64,000 nucleotides of DNA from Vallitalea longa (GTDB lineage: Bacteria; Bacillota; Clostridia; Lachnospirales; Vallitaleaceae). A program made the position numbers and the translations under genes. Below, one piece after another: positions 53,703 to 61,913 of the stretch (the first letter of the stretch is position 1; every line of letters begins with the position of its first letter). The notes below the pieces were generated by a model. That model ran no database searches and was not told the origin of the DNA. It was given only the letters and a program-made list of their open reading frames with translations. The stretch is from contig NZ_BRLB01000004.1 in NCBI RefSeq assembly GCF_027923465.1, forward strand, positions 62,001-126,000, read 5' to 3'.

Positions 53703-54476
53703 ATGTATCACTTAAAAAAAGAAGAAATGAATAAAATTGCCCCTTTATTTAATGGTTGGGAAGATACTCTTATATGGTCATGCTTACAAGGTTATATGGG
53801 AGATGCGTGGACTGATAATATAGATAATCCAAAATCAGCTCAGATTATTACAGGAGATTTTTGTTTTTTATCAGGAATTCCTAATAAAGATCTTGTAAAT
53901 AACATTCCAGAATATTATTCATCACAGGATATTTTAATGATTCCACCAACCAATGAATGGGAAAATCTAATAGAGATGGAATATGCGGGTAAATTCGACC
54001 GATTTATGCGTTATTCAATTAAGAAGGAAAAAGATGTATTTGATATATCAAAATTGAGTGCAAATGTTGAAAAGCTCTCTTCACAATATAAGATAAGAAA
54101 GATAGATGAAGAATTATATAACCAAGTTTTAAAACAATCATGGTTAGAGGATTTATGTTCACAATTTCCTACTTATGATGATTATAAGAAATATGGAATC
54201 GGATTTGTTATACTTCATAACGATAAAATTGTCTCTGGAGCCTCTTCTTATACTGTATATGATAAGGGAATTGAGATTGAAATTGATACAAAGAAAAAAT
54301 ATCGTAGAAAAGGTTTGGCACATATATGTGCTTCAAAGTTAATACTTGAATGCTTAGATAGAGGGATTTATCCCAGTTGGGATGCAGCTAATAAGGCATC
54401 TGTAGCTTTAGCTGAAAAATTAGGATATCATTTTGATAGAGAATATGTAACATATGCTGTAAATATTTTTGAATAA
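53703..54476 (+). CDS. GNAT-family acetyltransferase (GNAT_acetyltr_2-like)
   Basis: 257 residues, GGGAGGA before ATG 53703. An N-terminal region with 'IAPLFNGWEDTLIWSCLQGYMGDAWTDN' and 'GDFCFLSGIP' is followed by a C-terminal GNAT domain: 'IEIEIDTKKKYRRKGLAHIC' (acetyl-CoA loop) and 'SWDAANKASVALAEKLGY'. This arrangement is the PF12746 type. Substrate unknown. Confidence 0.82.
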   Translation: MYHLKKEEMNKIAPLFNGWEDTLIWSCLQGYMGDAWTDNIDNPKSAQIITGDFCFLSGIPNKDLVNNIPEYYSSQDILMIPPTNEWENLIEMEYAGKFDRFMRYSIKKEKDVFDISKLSANVEKLSSQYKIRKIDEELYNQVLKQSWLEDLCSQFPTYDDYKKYGIGFVILHNDKIVSGASSYTVYDKGIEIEIDTKKKYRRKGLAHICASKLILECLDRGIYPSWDAANKASVALAEKLGYHFDREYVTYAVNIFE

Positions 54477-54571
54477 TAACATATAAAGATTGCAATTTAG
54501 TTGAAAAGGAAGTTGAATTATTGCTTGCAATTTCTAAGAAAATATTTGAGTAAAAAAGAAAGAGAGAATGT

Positions 54572-55282
54572 ATGTTTAGATTTGATGAATATTATCTAGG
54601 ATATTTAGGTATCAATTCTAGTAATATAATGAAAAATATTATAGTTGTTAAATCAGAATACAGAGAAATGCCTTTAAATGGAAAGTATCTTTATCCTATT
54701 ATTTTTGTAGAATATAACCGATATATTGTATGCTCCTGTTCTTATGAATTCTTTAACATATGTAAGGATAAATTTGATGGAACCATAGAATCTATATACA
54801 GTATATTTAAAGTTCTCAATCAAAATGGTAATTATTATAGATTAAGGAAAATGCGAAAGTATTCAATTGATGAAATTACAAGTATAAAATATTATACAGT
54901 CGCTAACACATTAACTGAAGATATTATTAGAAGTCTAAGTTTTAATACAAATATCAATATAGAGGATTATATTATCAGAAAGAAAGCAATTTTACTTGAA
55001 AAAAGACAGTTCGTTATTATTAAATATAATAGAATAGCATCTACAGCTTTTATTTCAGACATATATAATGGTGGAGGAAACATAGTAGTTTTCACTAATG
55101 ATGATTACAAACGCCATGGATATGGTAAAGAGGTTGTTAAAGCATGTATAAACTGGTGTGTTAAGAATAATATAATACCCATATATTTAGTAGAAGAAAG
55201 TAACAGTAGTTCGATTAAATTAGCTGAAAGCTTGAATTTAAAACTTAAAAGTATAGAATGGGTTATATCTATATCAAAATAG
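54572..55282 (+). CDS. Protein with C-terminal GNAT domain
   Basis: 236 residues, AGAGAG before ATG 54572. The first half ('FRFDEYYLGYLGINSSNIMK') has no family I recognise. The C-terminal part has 'NIVVFTNDDYKRHGYGKEVV' (acetyl-CoA loop) and 'NSSSIKLAESLNLKLKSIEW'. Similar in design to the preceding GNAT but not closely alike. Its stop lies 20 bases ahead of the nitrilase gene, so they may be cotranscribed. Confidence 0.7.
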   Translation: MFRFDEYYLGYLGINSSNIMKNIIVVKSEYREMPLNGKYLYPIIFVEYNRYIVCSCSYEFFNICKDKFDGTIESIYSIFKVLNQNGNYYRLRKMRKYSIDEITSIKYYTVANTLTEDIIRSLSFNTNINIEDYIIRKKAILLEKRQFVIIKYNRIASTAFISDIYNGGGNIVVFTNDDYKRHGYGKEVVKACINWCVKNNIIPIYLVEESNSSSIKLAESLNLKLKSIEWVISISK

Positions 55283-55301
55283 GATTGGAGTTGTACATTA
55301 T

Positions 55302-55940
55302 ATGAAAATATTAATATCACAAGCATATAGAAGTGAAGATATAAAATTGTTGAAGTCTCAAATTGAAAATCATGATTTTGATATTCTTGTTTTTCCAGAG
55401 GGTTATATAGCTAATGAAAAGTTATTGTATGATGCATGTATACTTGCGCGAAAATATGGTAAGCCAATTCTTTCTAGCTATTTGGATAGTGTTACGGAAA
55501 AGGATCATGCAGTAGTGATAGATGAAAATGGAGATAAAGTATTACTAAGGAAGAAGTCACTTATTGAAGGTCCATTATTAAAACCTTCCATAACCAATGT
55601 GTTGGGATTGAAGGTGGGATATATGTTATGTTGTGAAATATTTTTGGACAACATAGATTTCAGTGGTGTGGAAGCAATATTTAATCCTATAGGAGTCGGT
55701 ATGTTCAGTGAAGAACAATATACGGAATGGACTTGTAGAGCACAAGGATTAGCTAAGAAATACAACTGCTATGTAATAGGGACGAGCCATGCCGATGGAT
55801 CATATAGAAACTGTGGTATCTCAATACCAATAGCATATGTTTATGGAACGAATGGTGAAGAAATATATTTAAGTAAGTCAGATGTGAGAAGCGTTATAGT
55901 GGATTTGGATTTACATGAGGTACAGTACATAACTACGTAG
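55302..55940 (+). CDS. Carbon-nitrogen hydrolase (nitrilase superfamily)
   Basis: 212 residues. The catalytic triad is Glu in 'VFPEGYIAN', Lys in 'VLLRKKSLIEGP' and Cys in 'YMLCCEIFLDN', followed by 'AQGLAKKYNCYVIGTSHADG'. It is shorter than most nitrilases (about 260-300). GGATTGGAG lies about 13 bases before ATG 55302. Hydrolyses a nitrile or amide; substrate unknown. Confidence 0.8.
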   Translation: MKILISQAYRSEDIKLLKSQIENHDFDILVFPEGYIANEKLLYDACILARKYGKPILSSYLDSVTEKDHAVVIDENGDKVLLRKKSLIEGPLLKPSITNVLGLKVGYMLCCEIFLDNIDFSGVEAIFNPIGVGMFSEEQYTEWTCRAQGLAKKYNCYVIGTSHADGSYRNCGISIPIAYVYGTNGEEIYLSKSDVRSVIVDLDLHEVQYITT

Positions 55941-55958
55941 AACTTAGGAGGTAAAATC

Positions 55959-56441
55959 ATGAATAACAAAAAACAAATGTCACATTCCGGAGTTGGTCCA
56001 ATATATGTTATACTTATATTGATACTGACAATTAGTGCAATATATATTGGAAAATTAAAATGTTTTTCATTTGGACAATTTCATGTGATGAAGATTCCAT
56101 CAATTATTCTTGGAATCATATTAATTGTCTTAGGAATTATCATATGGGTACAAGCTGTTTTGGTATCAAGAATCAATAAAAATATTGTGAAGAACAAACT
56201 AGTAACAACAGGTATTTATGCTTGGGTACGTAATCCCATATATTCAGCTTTTGCAATTGCATTTACAGGAGTATTATTTCTTCAAAATAATATGGTACTA
56301 TTGATATTTCCTTTTATCTATTGGTTGCTTTTAAGTATAATTATCAGAAAAGAAGAGAATGTTTTGGAGAAAGTATTTGGTGAAGAATATTTACTTTACA
56401 AGTCAAAGGTGAATCGTTGTATTCCTTGGTTTCCAAAATAA
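55959..56441 (+). CDS. Isoprenylcysteine methyltransferase-family membrane protein
   Basis: 160 residues, AGGAGG before ATG 55959. Four hydrophobic segments and the family C-terminus: 'NKLVTTGIYAWVRNPIYSAF' and 'EENVLEKVFGEEYLLYKSKVNR', which bind SAM and are typical of ICMT/phospholipid-methyltransferase relatives (PEMT-like). Such small bacterial members methylate lipids or isoprenoids. Substrate unknown. Confidence 0.86.
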   Translation: MNNKKQMSHSGVGPIYVILILILTISAIYIGKLKCFSFGQFHVMKIPSIILGIILIVLGIIIWVQAVLVSRINKNIVKNKLVTTGIYAWVRNPIYSAFAIAFTGVLFLQNNMVLLIFPFIYWLLLSIIIRKEENVLEKVFGEEYLLYKSKVNRCIPWFPK

Positions 56442-56638
56442 TGGAGGGAACAATCTTTTAAGTTTGCTTAAGATTTTTAATCATATATTTGGTATAATAG
56501 TATTCAGTTGTATATTTTTAGTATTACATATAAAATAGTAGAATAATCCATTAATTTGGATGGAATCATCTATATATCATATTGAATTATACAAGTATAG
56601 TTATATATGATTTAGATTTGACATTAGGGGGGAACTGT

Positions 56639-57094
56639 ATGTTTGCATTAGGTATTATAATTACTATTATAATATTAATCACCAAAATATTAATTAGTAA
56701 TGATTTAGGTTACTTTATTGATATTACAACACTTACAGTAATAATTGGATTTAACATTTCATTATTATTTGCAACTGGAAGTTTTAAAGATTTTAGAAGT
56801 GCCTTAACTATTATTTTTAAAAAGGATAAAAAATCTAGTAACAATGAGATAAAAAAAGGTATATTTGTTTTTGATTTAATGATAAAAGTGACTATGATAT
56901 CTGGATTTATCTGTGCTATAATTGATTTTATCACTATAATGCATGCACTAACAGATACTACAACTATCGGTTCATATATGTCATTAGTATCGTTAGATTT
57001 TCTCTATAGCTTATGTATAATATGTTTTTTCCTTTTACCGGCAAAATTCGTATTAGAGAAGAAGCATAGGCTTAATAATTACAATATTAAATAA
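56639..57094 (+). CDS. Small MotA/TolQ-like membrane protein
   Basis: 151 residues from ATG 56639, set by AGGGGGGAA (the longer frame from 56582 has none). 'IDITTLTVIIGFNISLLFAT' followed by 'SFKDFRSALTIIFKK' resembles the first part of MotA/ExbB-type proteins ('IDxPSLxIVxGGTxAA'), then further segments. It lacks the long MotA cytoplasmic domain. First gene of a two-gene unit. Confidence 0.6.
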   Translation: MFALGIIITIIILITKILISNDLGYFIDITTLTVIIGFNISLLFATGSFKDFRSALTIIFKKDKKSSNNEIKKGIFVFDLMIKVTMISGFICAIIDFITIMHALTDTTTIGSYMSLVSLDFLYSLCIICFFLLPAKFVLEKKHRLNNYNIK

Positions 57095-57123
57095 AATACA
57101 AAAACAATTAATGGAGGTATTAG

Positions 57124-57480
57124 ATGGATAATTTAATTATGATAATAATGTTGCTATTACCAATTGGTATTTTTATATTGGTCATGAAACATAGGTATTT
57201 CAGTAGACTTAGGGAATATCTGGATAAGCTTTTTTTAGTTGACTTTATACGTGATAAGGTAAAATTAAAAGATGAATTTATCATGAAGTATCTTAGAGTT
57301 ACTGCCAAATTCTCTGAAGGTTTTTATGTTTTTTTCATATTAATGGCAGTCTCAAATGTAATTTTTACTTTGCAAATTGAAGCACTTGTGGGAGTTATCA
57401 TAATATCTATATTGTTCCCATTATTATATAGAGTGATTATGGGCATTCAATTTAAGGTACATAATATAAAGAAAGAATAA
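57124..57480 (+). CDS. Small membrane protein, partner of the preceding gene
   Basis: 118 residues, TGGAGG before ATG 57124, 29 bases after the MotA/TolQ-like gene. A hydrophobic N-terminus (LIMIIMLLLPIGIFILVMKH), a charged stretch 'REYLDKLFLVDFIRDKVKLK', and 'EALVGVIIISILFPLLYRVI' near the end. Its stop is only 14 bases from the break point of a truncated IS copy, so its original 3' neighbour may have been displaced. Function unknown. Confidence 0.6.
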   Translation: MDNLIMIIMLLLPIGIFILVMKHRYFSRLREYLDKLFLVDFIRDKVKLKDEFIMKYLRVTAKFSEGFYVFFILMAVSNVIFTLQIEALVGVIIISILFPLLYRVIMGIQFKVHNIKKE

Positions 57481-57494
57481 TTCTAGGCAAGATG

Positions 57495-58335
57495 CTTGGC
57501 TCATACCTTTCATATTTAGGTCTTCTATCGCTATAGCATTGTATTTATTTACTAATTGAGTAGATAGTTTATGTAAAAAATCCGATCTTGAATTTTTGAT
57601 TTTATAGTGTATTTTTGCTACTTTAATCTTTTGTTTATACCAATTATTCGAAAACCTTGCCATACGTGATAATTTCCTTTGTGCCTTGATAAGTTTAGCT
57701 TCTAACATACGAAAAAATCTAGGATACTTGGCTCTTTGGTTTTCAGAGCTAACAAACAGTTCTTTCATTGAAAAATCTAAACCTACTATGTTGCCGTTAC
57801 TTGGAACTTGAATTATTTCTTTTTCAAATTCAGTAGTAATACTTACAAAATAAGCACCTGTAGGTACTTGACTTATAGTAGCAGATAATATTTTATGATT
57901 CCTAGGTATTTCTCTATGAAATTTAGTTTTTAGTAATCCTAATTTTGGAAACTTCAACATACTGCCTTCTATTCTTATTGAATTGTTAGTGTTTTTGGTT
58001 GTATAAGATTTGATATTGTTTCTTTTAGATTTGAATCTAGGATATTTAGCTCTTTTTTGAAAGAAATTCTTAAAAGCAGTATCTAAATTCCTAAGTGCAG
58101 ATTGAAGAGAAACACTATCCACTTCTTTAAGCCAAGTTAAATCTTTTTTCAAAGCTGTTAACTCTTTAGCTTGATTAACATAAGTAGTTGATTTTTCTTC
58201 ATTCTTGTATAATTCAATTCTTTGATTAAGAAAACGATTGAATACAAATCTAGTACAGCCGAAGGTTTTATGAATTAAAGTCAGTTGTTCCTTATTAGGA
58301 TATATTCTATATTTGAAAGCTTTATTGATTTTCAT
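57495..58335 (-). pseudogene. tnpB: TnpB, 3'-truncated
   Basis: The frame opens at ATG 58335 and encodes the first 280 residues of TnpB ('KINKAFKYRIYPNKEQLTLI' through 'IEDLNMKGMSQ'). It then runs into unrelated DNA for 23 codons (SCLELFFLYIMYLKL...) to a stop at 57424. The zinc ribbon and third RuvC Asp are gone, so nuclease activity is not expected. The frame overlaps the 118-residue gene on the other strand. Confidence 0.85.
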
Positions 58336-58402
58336 AGATTTTCCCTCTTCCTTATGTTATAATTATATCGCAATTCAATTTAGTTGTAAAGGAGTTTTTT
58401 AG

Positions 58403-58727
58403 ATGAATGATAGTGAATTCAAAAGTAATAGACATTCAATATACAATCTAAAATATCATTTGGTTGTAATAACTAAATATAGACACAAATGTATTAACAA
58501 AGAACTTACTATTTGAAACACCTCCCCAAGTGGAATTAGCAAAATTAGTTAATACTCTAAAGACTGTTTCTTCAAGACTGATTAGGAAAAAACATAGTGA
58601 ATATTTAAAAGAATATTACTGTAAACCCGTATTTTGGAGTAGAAGTTATTGCATTTTAACAACTGGAGGAGCAACAATAGAAATGATTGAGAAATATATT
58701 CGCCCTCAAGCAGGAGTTAAAGATTAA
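58403..58727 (+). pseudogene. tnpA: TnpA, same internal deletion as copy 1
   Basis: From ATG 58403 (AAGGAG upstream): 'NDSEFKSNRHSIYNLKYHLV' then 'ITKYRHKCINKEL', jumping to 'FETPPQVELAKL' in another frame and ending 'AGVKD'. Total length 325 bases, exactly as in copy 1, so the HUH-containing segment is missing from both. One identical deletion in two loci points to spread after the deletion. Confidence 0.8.
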
Positions 58728-58815
58728 AAACCGTTCCGATTCATCTCCCTCCTAGTTAGAGGAGGGGGGGGGTTCTCGAAACATCTAGATAAATAAATAT
58801 AAATCAGGAGTTTTT

Positions 58816-59295
58816 ATGGTTGTTAAACTGAAAACAAAATTAAGTATTGAAGAAGTGAGTACAAAACTGAATAATAAATTGGTAAAAGATTGGAAAAGTC
58901 ATTGGAATGAGAATGTATTTACAGGCGAAATTTCTAATAATAGATTTAGATATTTCTATAGGAAAGCATATACTAAGAACAGTTTCAGTAAAGAAATTAT
59001 AGGAGTTGTATATGAACAAGATGGGGACACTCTAATAAAAGCAAAAATCACCACTAGATTACTTAATTTACGATTATTTGTTTATATATGGATAATAATA
59101 GCATTTATATTTTTATGGGGAGTAACTAATAAAATGCTGTCCATGATATATTACACAGGAATAGTAGAAATATTAGTTACGATGTTTTTTATAATTCCTA
59201 TTGTGCTGATGGCAATAATGCCAAGTAAAAAAGCTAGTGAACAGTTGATAATGTTCTTAAAGGATAATATAGCAGCTGAAGAAATTGATGATTAG
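58816..59295 (+). CDS. Small two-span membrane protein
   Basis: 159 residues from ATG 58816 (TCAGGAG upstream). An N-terminal soluble part ('VKLKTKLSIEEVSTKLNNKL') with 'FTGEISNNRFRYFYRKAYTK' is followed by two hydrophobic segments (FVYIWIIIAFIFLWGV and VEILVTMFFIIPIVLMAI) and a short tail. No family recognised. Located between the IS copy and a convergent terminator-like repeat. Confidence 0.6.
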   Translation: MVVKLKTKLSIEEVSTKLNNKLVKDWKSHWNENVFTGEISNNRFRYFYRKAYTKNSFSKEIIGVVYEQDGDTLIKAKITTRLLNLRLFVYIWIIIAFIFLWGVTNKMLSMIYYTGIVEILVTMFFIIPIVLMAIMPSKKASEQLIMFLKDNIAAEEIDD

Positions 59296-59355
59296 GTGAG
59301 CACCAAATAATTTTTCTAATGTCCCTAATATCAGCTATAACGGATTATAGCAAAT

Positions 59356-59410
59356 ACTGTTAGTAACGGTTAGCCATTATTATAAATAGCCAACCGTTAC
59401 TAACAACAGT
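59356..59410. terminator. Long hairpin between convergent genes
   Basis: AGTAACGGTT (59361-59370 region) and its complement AACCGTTACT (59392-59401) form a strong stem, lengthened by ACTGTT and AACAGT with small offsets. Placed between the ends of the 159-residue membrane protein and the TraB-like gene, it can stop both transcripts. Confidence 0.6.
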
Positions 59411-59423
59411 AAAAAATATCAAT

Positions 59424-60908
59424 TTATCTTATTTGCTCAACTTCATATCCTTTATCTTTCAATTTCTTAACGATACCACTATTAGTAATCATATGAGCAG
59501 CACCAACTACAACAAAGTAAGTTTTTCCTTCATCATCGTTAAGATAATTTAATACGTTTTCATACATATGTTCATTTCTTTCAACTAAAAATTTCTTATT
59601 AAATTCATCAACATTATTCTCATCAAATACAATGTATTTTTCTATTCCTTTAATATCTCCGGATTTCCAAGCTGCTAACATATTAGTTATAACAGCGACA
59701 TTATCAAGAACTTCAACGTCACTATTACTGTCAGTATTATTTTCAGGACTGATTAGAGAACTGAGTAAGAATGCTTCTTGAATTTCATCATTAAAAGAAT
59801 TAAATAAATCAGTTTGGAATTTATAACCTTCAATTTCTATTATAGGTTTAGTATTTAATGCTTTTGACATTAAAAATACGTCAACACCTAGTCCAGCTTG
59901 GATTGAACTTTCAGCAGCTTCTGAATTTTGAATAAAAAATGCTGCACTCCAAGGTTTTAATACATCATATTGCTCTTTTTTAATACCAAGACTTTCCATC
60001 TTATCAACATATAATTTATAAGTTTCTTTTGATAGAACCTGATCTATTGTAGTACCATCTTGATAAACCATCTTTTCCTGCATGTAAGCTAATCCTTCTG
60101 CGCTGCCGAATATATCAACTTCAACAGAAAGAGCATCTGAAGAATCATAAGCATTTAATATATCATCATTCATTGGGTAGATGCTGGAATCGGCTATATG
60201 AATAGAACCAAGTAAATAAACTGTACTTTTTTCTCCTTCTACTTTCCAAAAAAGACCTTTTGCAGCTTTATCTAATTTCTGAATAACATAATAATATGTT
60301 CTACTTGCTAGAGCAAAAAGTTGTTCTTTAGTACAAGAATTGTTAAGTTCTAATCTTTCGTCACTAACTCCATTTAATAATCTATTAGAAACAAGATATT
60401 TTACACTATCAACATTGTCAGAAGGAGTGATATCTTCATAATCTACAATATAATCATAATTATATTCAAATGTTGGTGCTGATTTTTTAATAACACCGTA
60501 TAAAACATCAACAACATTTTTTCTTGTAGTTATAAGATTTAAATCGCTTTGTTGCAAGAATACATTGAAAACTTTGTAAGAAGCTTTAATGAGAGCCATA
60601 TCATCTATTGATATATCTTCATCAGTAACATTTTCACCTGTTATCTTTTCATAAAGTCTTATACCTACAGTATATAATTCTCTATTAGTTATAAAAGCAT
60701 TGTAATCAGAAAACATTGACAAATCAATAATATCATAGATACTTAACATTTGAACATCCTCTAAGGCCCACATACTTGGTTGTTCAGGTTGATTGACAGG
60801 TTGGTTGATAGGTTCTTCATTTGCATATGCCACTTGTAGATTTAGTGTTGATAAACATAAAACAAGAGCCATACATAATATAGTTATTTTTTTAACTATT
60901 TGTTTCAT
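59424..60908 (-). CDS. Secreted TraB/GumN-family protein, copy 1
   Basis: 494 residues from ATG 60908. The signal peptide 'KKITILCMALVLCLSTLNLQ' ends VAYA. Residues of about 40-215 are a region that contains 'TPSDNVDSVKYLVSNRLLNG' and 'NNSCTKEQLFALASRTYYYV', similar to one SLH-like module. Residues of about 230-490 are a TraB/GumN domain: 'TVYLLGSIHIADSSIYPMND' (GSIH), 'LSVEVDI', and 'FVVVGAAHMI' near the C-terminus. The family is a proposed metalloprotease-like group with EreA/ChaN relatives; activity unknown. Paralogue of 61914-63380. Confidence 0.87.
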   Translation of the reverse strand: MKQIVKKITILCMALVLCLSTLNLQVAYANEEPINQPVNQPEQPSMWALEDVQMLSIYDIIDLSMFSDYNAFITNRELYTVGIRLYEKITGENVTDEDISIDDMALIKASYKVFNVFLQQSDLNLITTRKNVVDVLYGVIKKSAPTFEYNYDYIVDYEDITPSDNVDSVKYLVSNRLLNGVSDERLELNNSCTKEQLFALASRTYYYVIQKLDKAAKGLFWKVEGEKSTVYLLGSIHIADSSIYPMNDDILNAYDSSDALSVEVDIFGSAEGLAYMQEKMVYQDGTTIDQVLSKETYKLYVDKMESLGIKKEQYDVLKPWSAAFFIQNSEAAESSIQAGLGVDVFLMSKALNTKPIIEIEGYKFQTDLFNSFNDEIQEAFLLSSLISPENNTDSNSDVEVLDNVAVITNMLAAWKSGDIKGIEKYIVFDENNVDEFNKKFLVERNEHMYENVLNYLNDDEGKTYFVVVGAAHMITNSGIVKKLKDKGYEVEQIR

Positions 60909-61035
60909 AATATAACCGCCTTTCTTAAATAAGGATTAAAATATATATGTATTAATCAATGATTGATGTTACCACACATATATATTAATGTCAATATTTA
61001 GAAATTTAGTATGAATTAATGATATTTAGCAAAAA

Positions 61036-61671
61036 TTAGTAACCTAATTCTTCACCAATAAGAATAACTTTTATTCTATTAGGAATTAATGATTTTCTTG
61101 TTACCAACATTTGACAACAAATACAATCATCGCTCAGACAATCTGCACATTTTCCTGTGTGAGAACATGGAGTGTTTCGATTAAGTCTTACAGCATTAAT
61201 TGGTGCAGCTTCATTACGTACTCTTTTAAAAGCAGTATCTTCATCAAGAACAACTTTGTTCATACCTGCTACTATAATTACGTTTTTCGGACCATATATA
61301 AGAGCTGCGATTCTATTTCCAGTACCATCAATATTAACTAATTTACCATCTAGAGTAATTGCATTAGAGCTCATTAAGAAATAATCACAACTCATTGCTT
61401 TATCATATATTTCTTTAACTTCTTTGCGACTTTTTACAGTACTTCTGTCTAACAGATTATAATCGCCTTGTTTTAAATCATCAATCAGATTAATTTCTTC
61501 TAAAGTCATGGATCCACCCCATGAAACAGTAGAACCATCTTCAATTATGTCGAGAATCTTCTCTTTAGCACTATTTATATCTTCAAAATAATGCGCTTCA
61601 ATATTTCTTTTGTTGAATTGTTTTATTAAGGTATTGGCAGTATTTTCGTAGTATTTTTTTCTAGGTAACAA
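61036..61671 (-). CDS. LUD-domain (LutC/DUF162) protein
   Basis: AGGAG abuts ATG 61680 with no spacing but is 9 bases from TTG 61671, so I take the TTG (MLPRKKYYENTANTL). The protein of about 211 residues has 'GSTVSWGGSMTLEEINLIDD', 'FLMSSNAITLDGKLVNIDGTG' and 'NVIIVAGMNKVV', typical of stand-alone LUD proteins. The C-terminus has a Cys cluster (CSHTGKCADCLSDDCICC). Related to lactate-utilisation proteins but no LutAB is near; its exact role is unclear. It sits between two TraB-like genes. Confidence 0.85.
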   Translation of the reverse strand: MLPRKKYYENTANTLIKQFNKRNIEAHYFEDINSAKEKILDIIEDGSTVSWGGSMTLEEINLIDDLKQGDYNLLDRSTVKSRKEVKEIYDKAMSCDYFLMSSNAITLDGKLVNIDGTGNRIAALIYGPKNVIIVAGMNKVVLDEDTAFKRVRNEAAPINAVRLNRNTPCSHTGKCADCLSDDCICCQMLVTRKSLIPNRIKVILIGEELGY

Positions 61672-61814
61672 AATTATCATCTCCTATATTCTTTATGCTT
61701 CCAGTTTCTAGTAGTATAACATTAATATGTGATACAGTCTATAATTTCTAATTTCAGTTACAGTAGTAATTTAAGTCATAGCATCTATTGAATGGTAAAG
61801 TTGAGTAATTAATA

Positions 61815-61855
61815 ATAAGCTTTGCAGAAATCAAATAGAATTCTGCAAAGCTTAT
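61815..61855 (-). terminator. Hairpin after TraB-like copy 2
   Basis: ATAAGCTTTGCAGAA (61815-61829) and TTCTGCAAAGCTTAT (61841-61855) form a perfect 15-base stem between the TraB-like gene end and the LUD gene start. No long T run follows. The same stem core recurs at 63598-63637. Confidence 0.65.
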
Positions 61856-61913
61856 ATGTACTAGTAACCATAACATTCAAATAATCAATCTATTAGCTGA
61901 AAATAAATTCATG

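Larger units (their letters stand above)
57495..58800. mobile_element. IS605-type element, copy 2 (truncated)
   Basis: Same element as at 30.3-32.0 kb but inverted. Its left-end hairpin (about 58745-58767, with a C-rich run that is longer than in copy 1) and TTTATCTAGATG junction (about 58781-58793) are intact. The homology stops at 57495, inside tnpB, so the right end is missing. Only a handful of amino-acid differences separate the two copies' tnpB. Confidence 0.85.
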
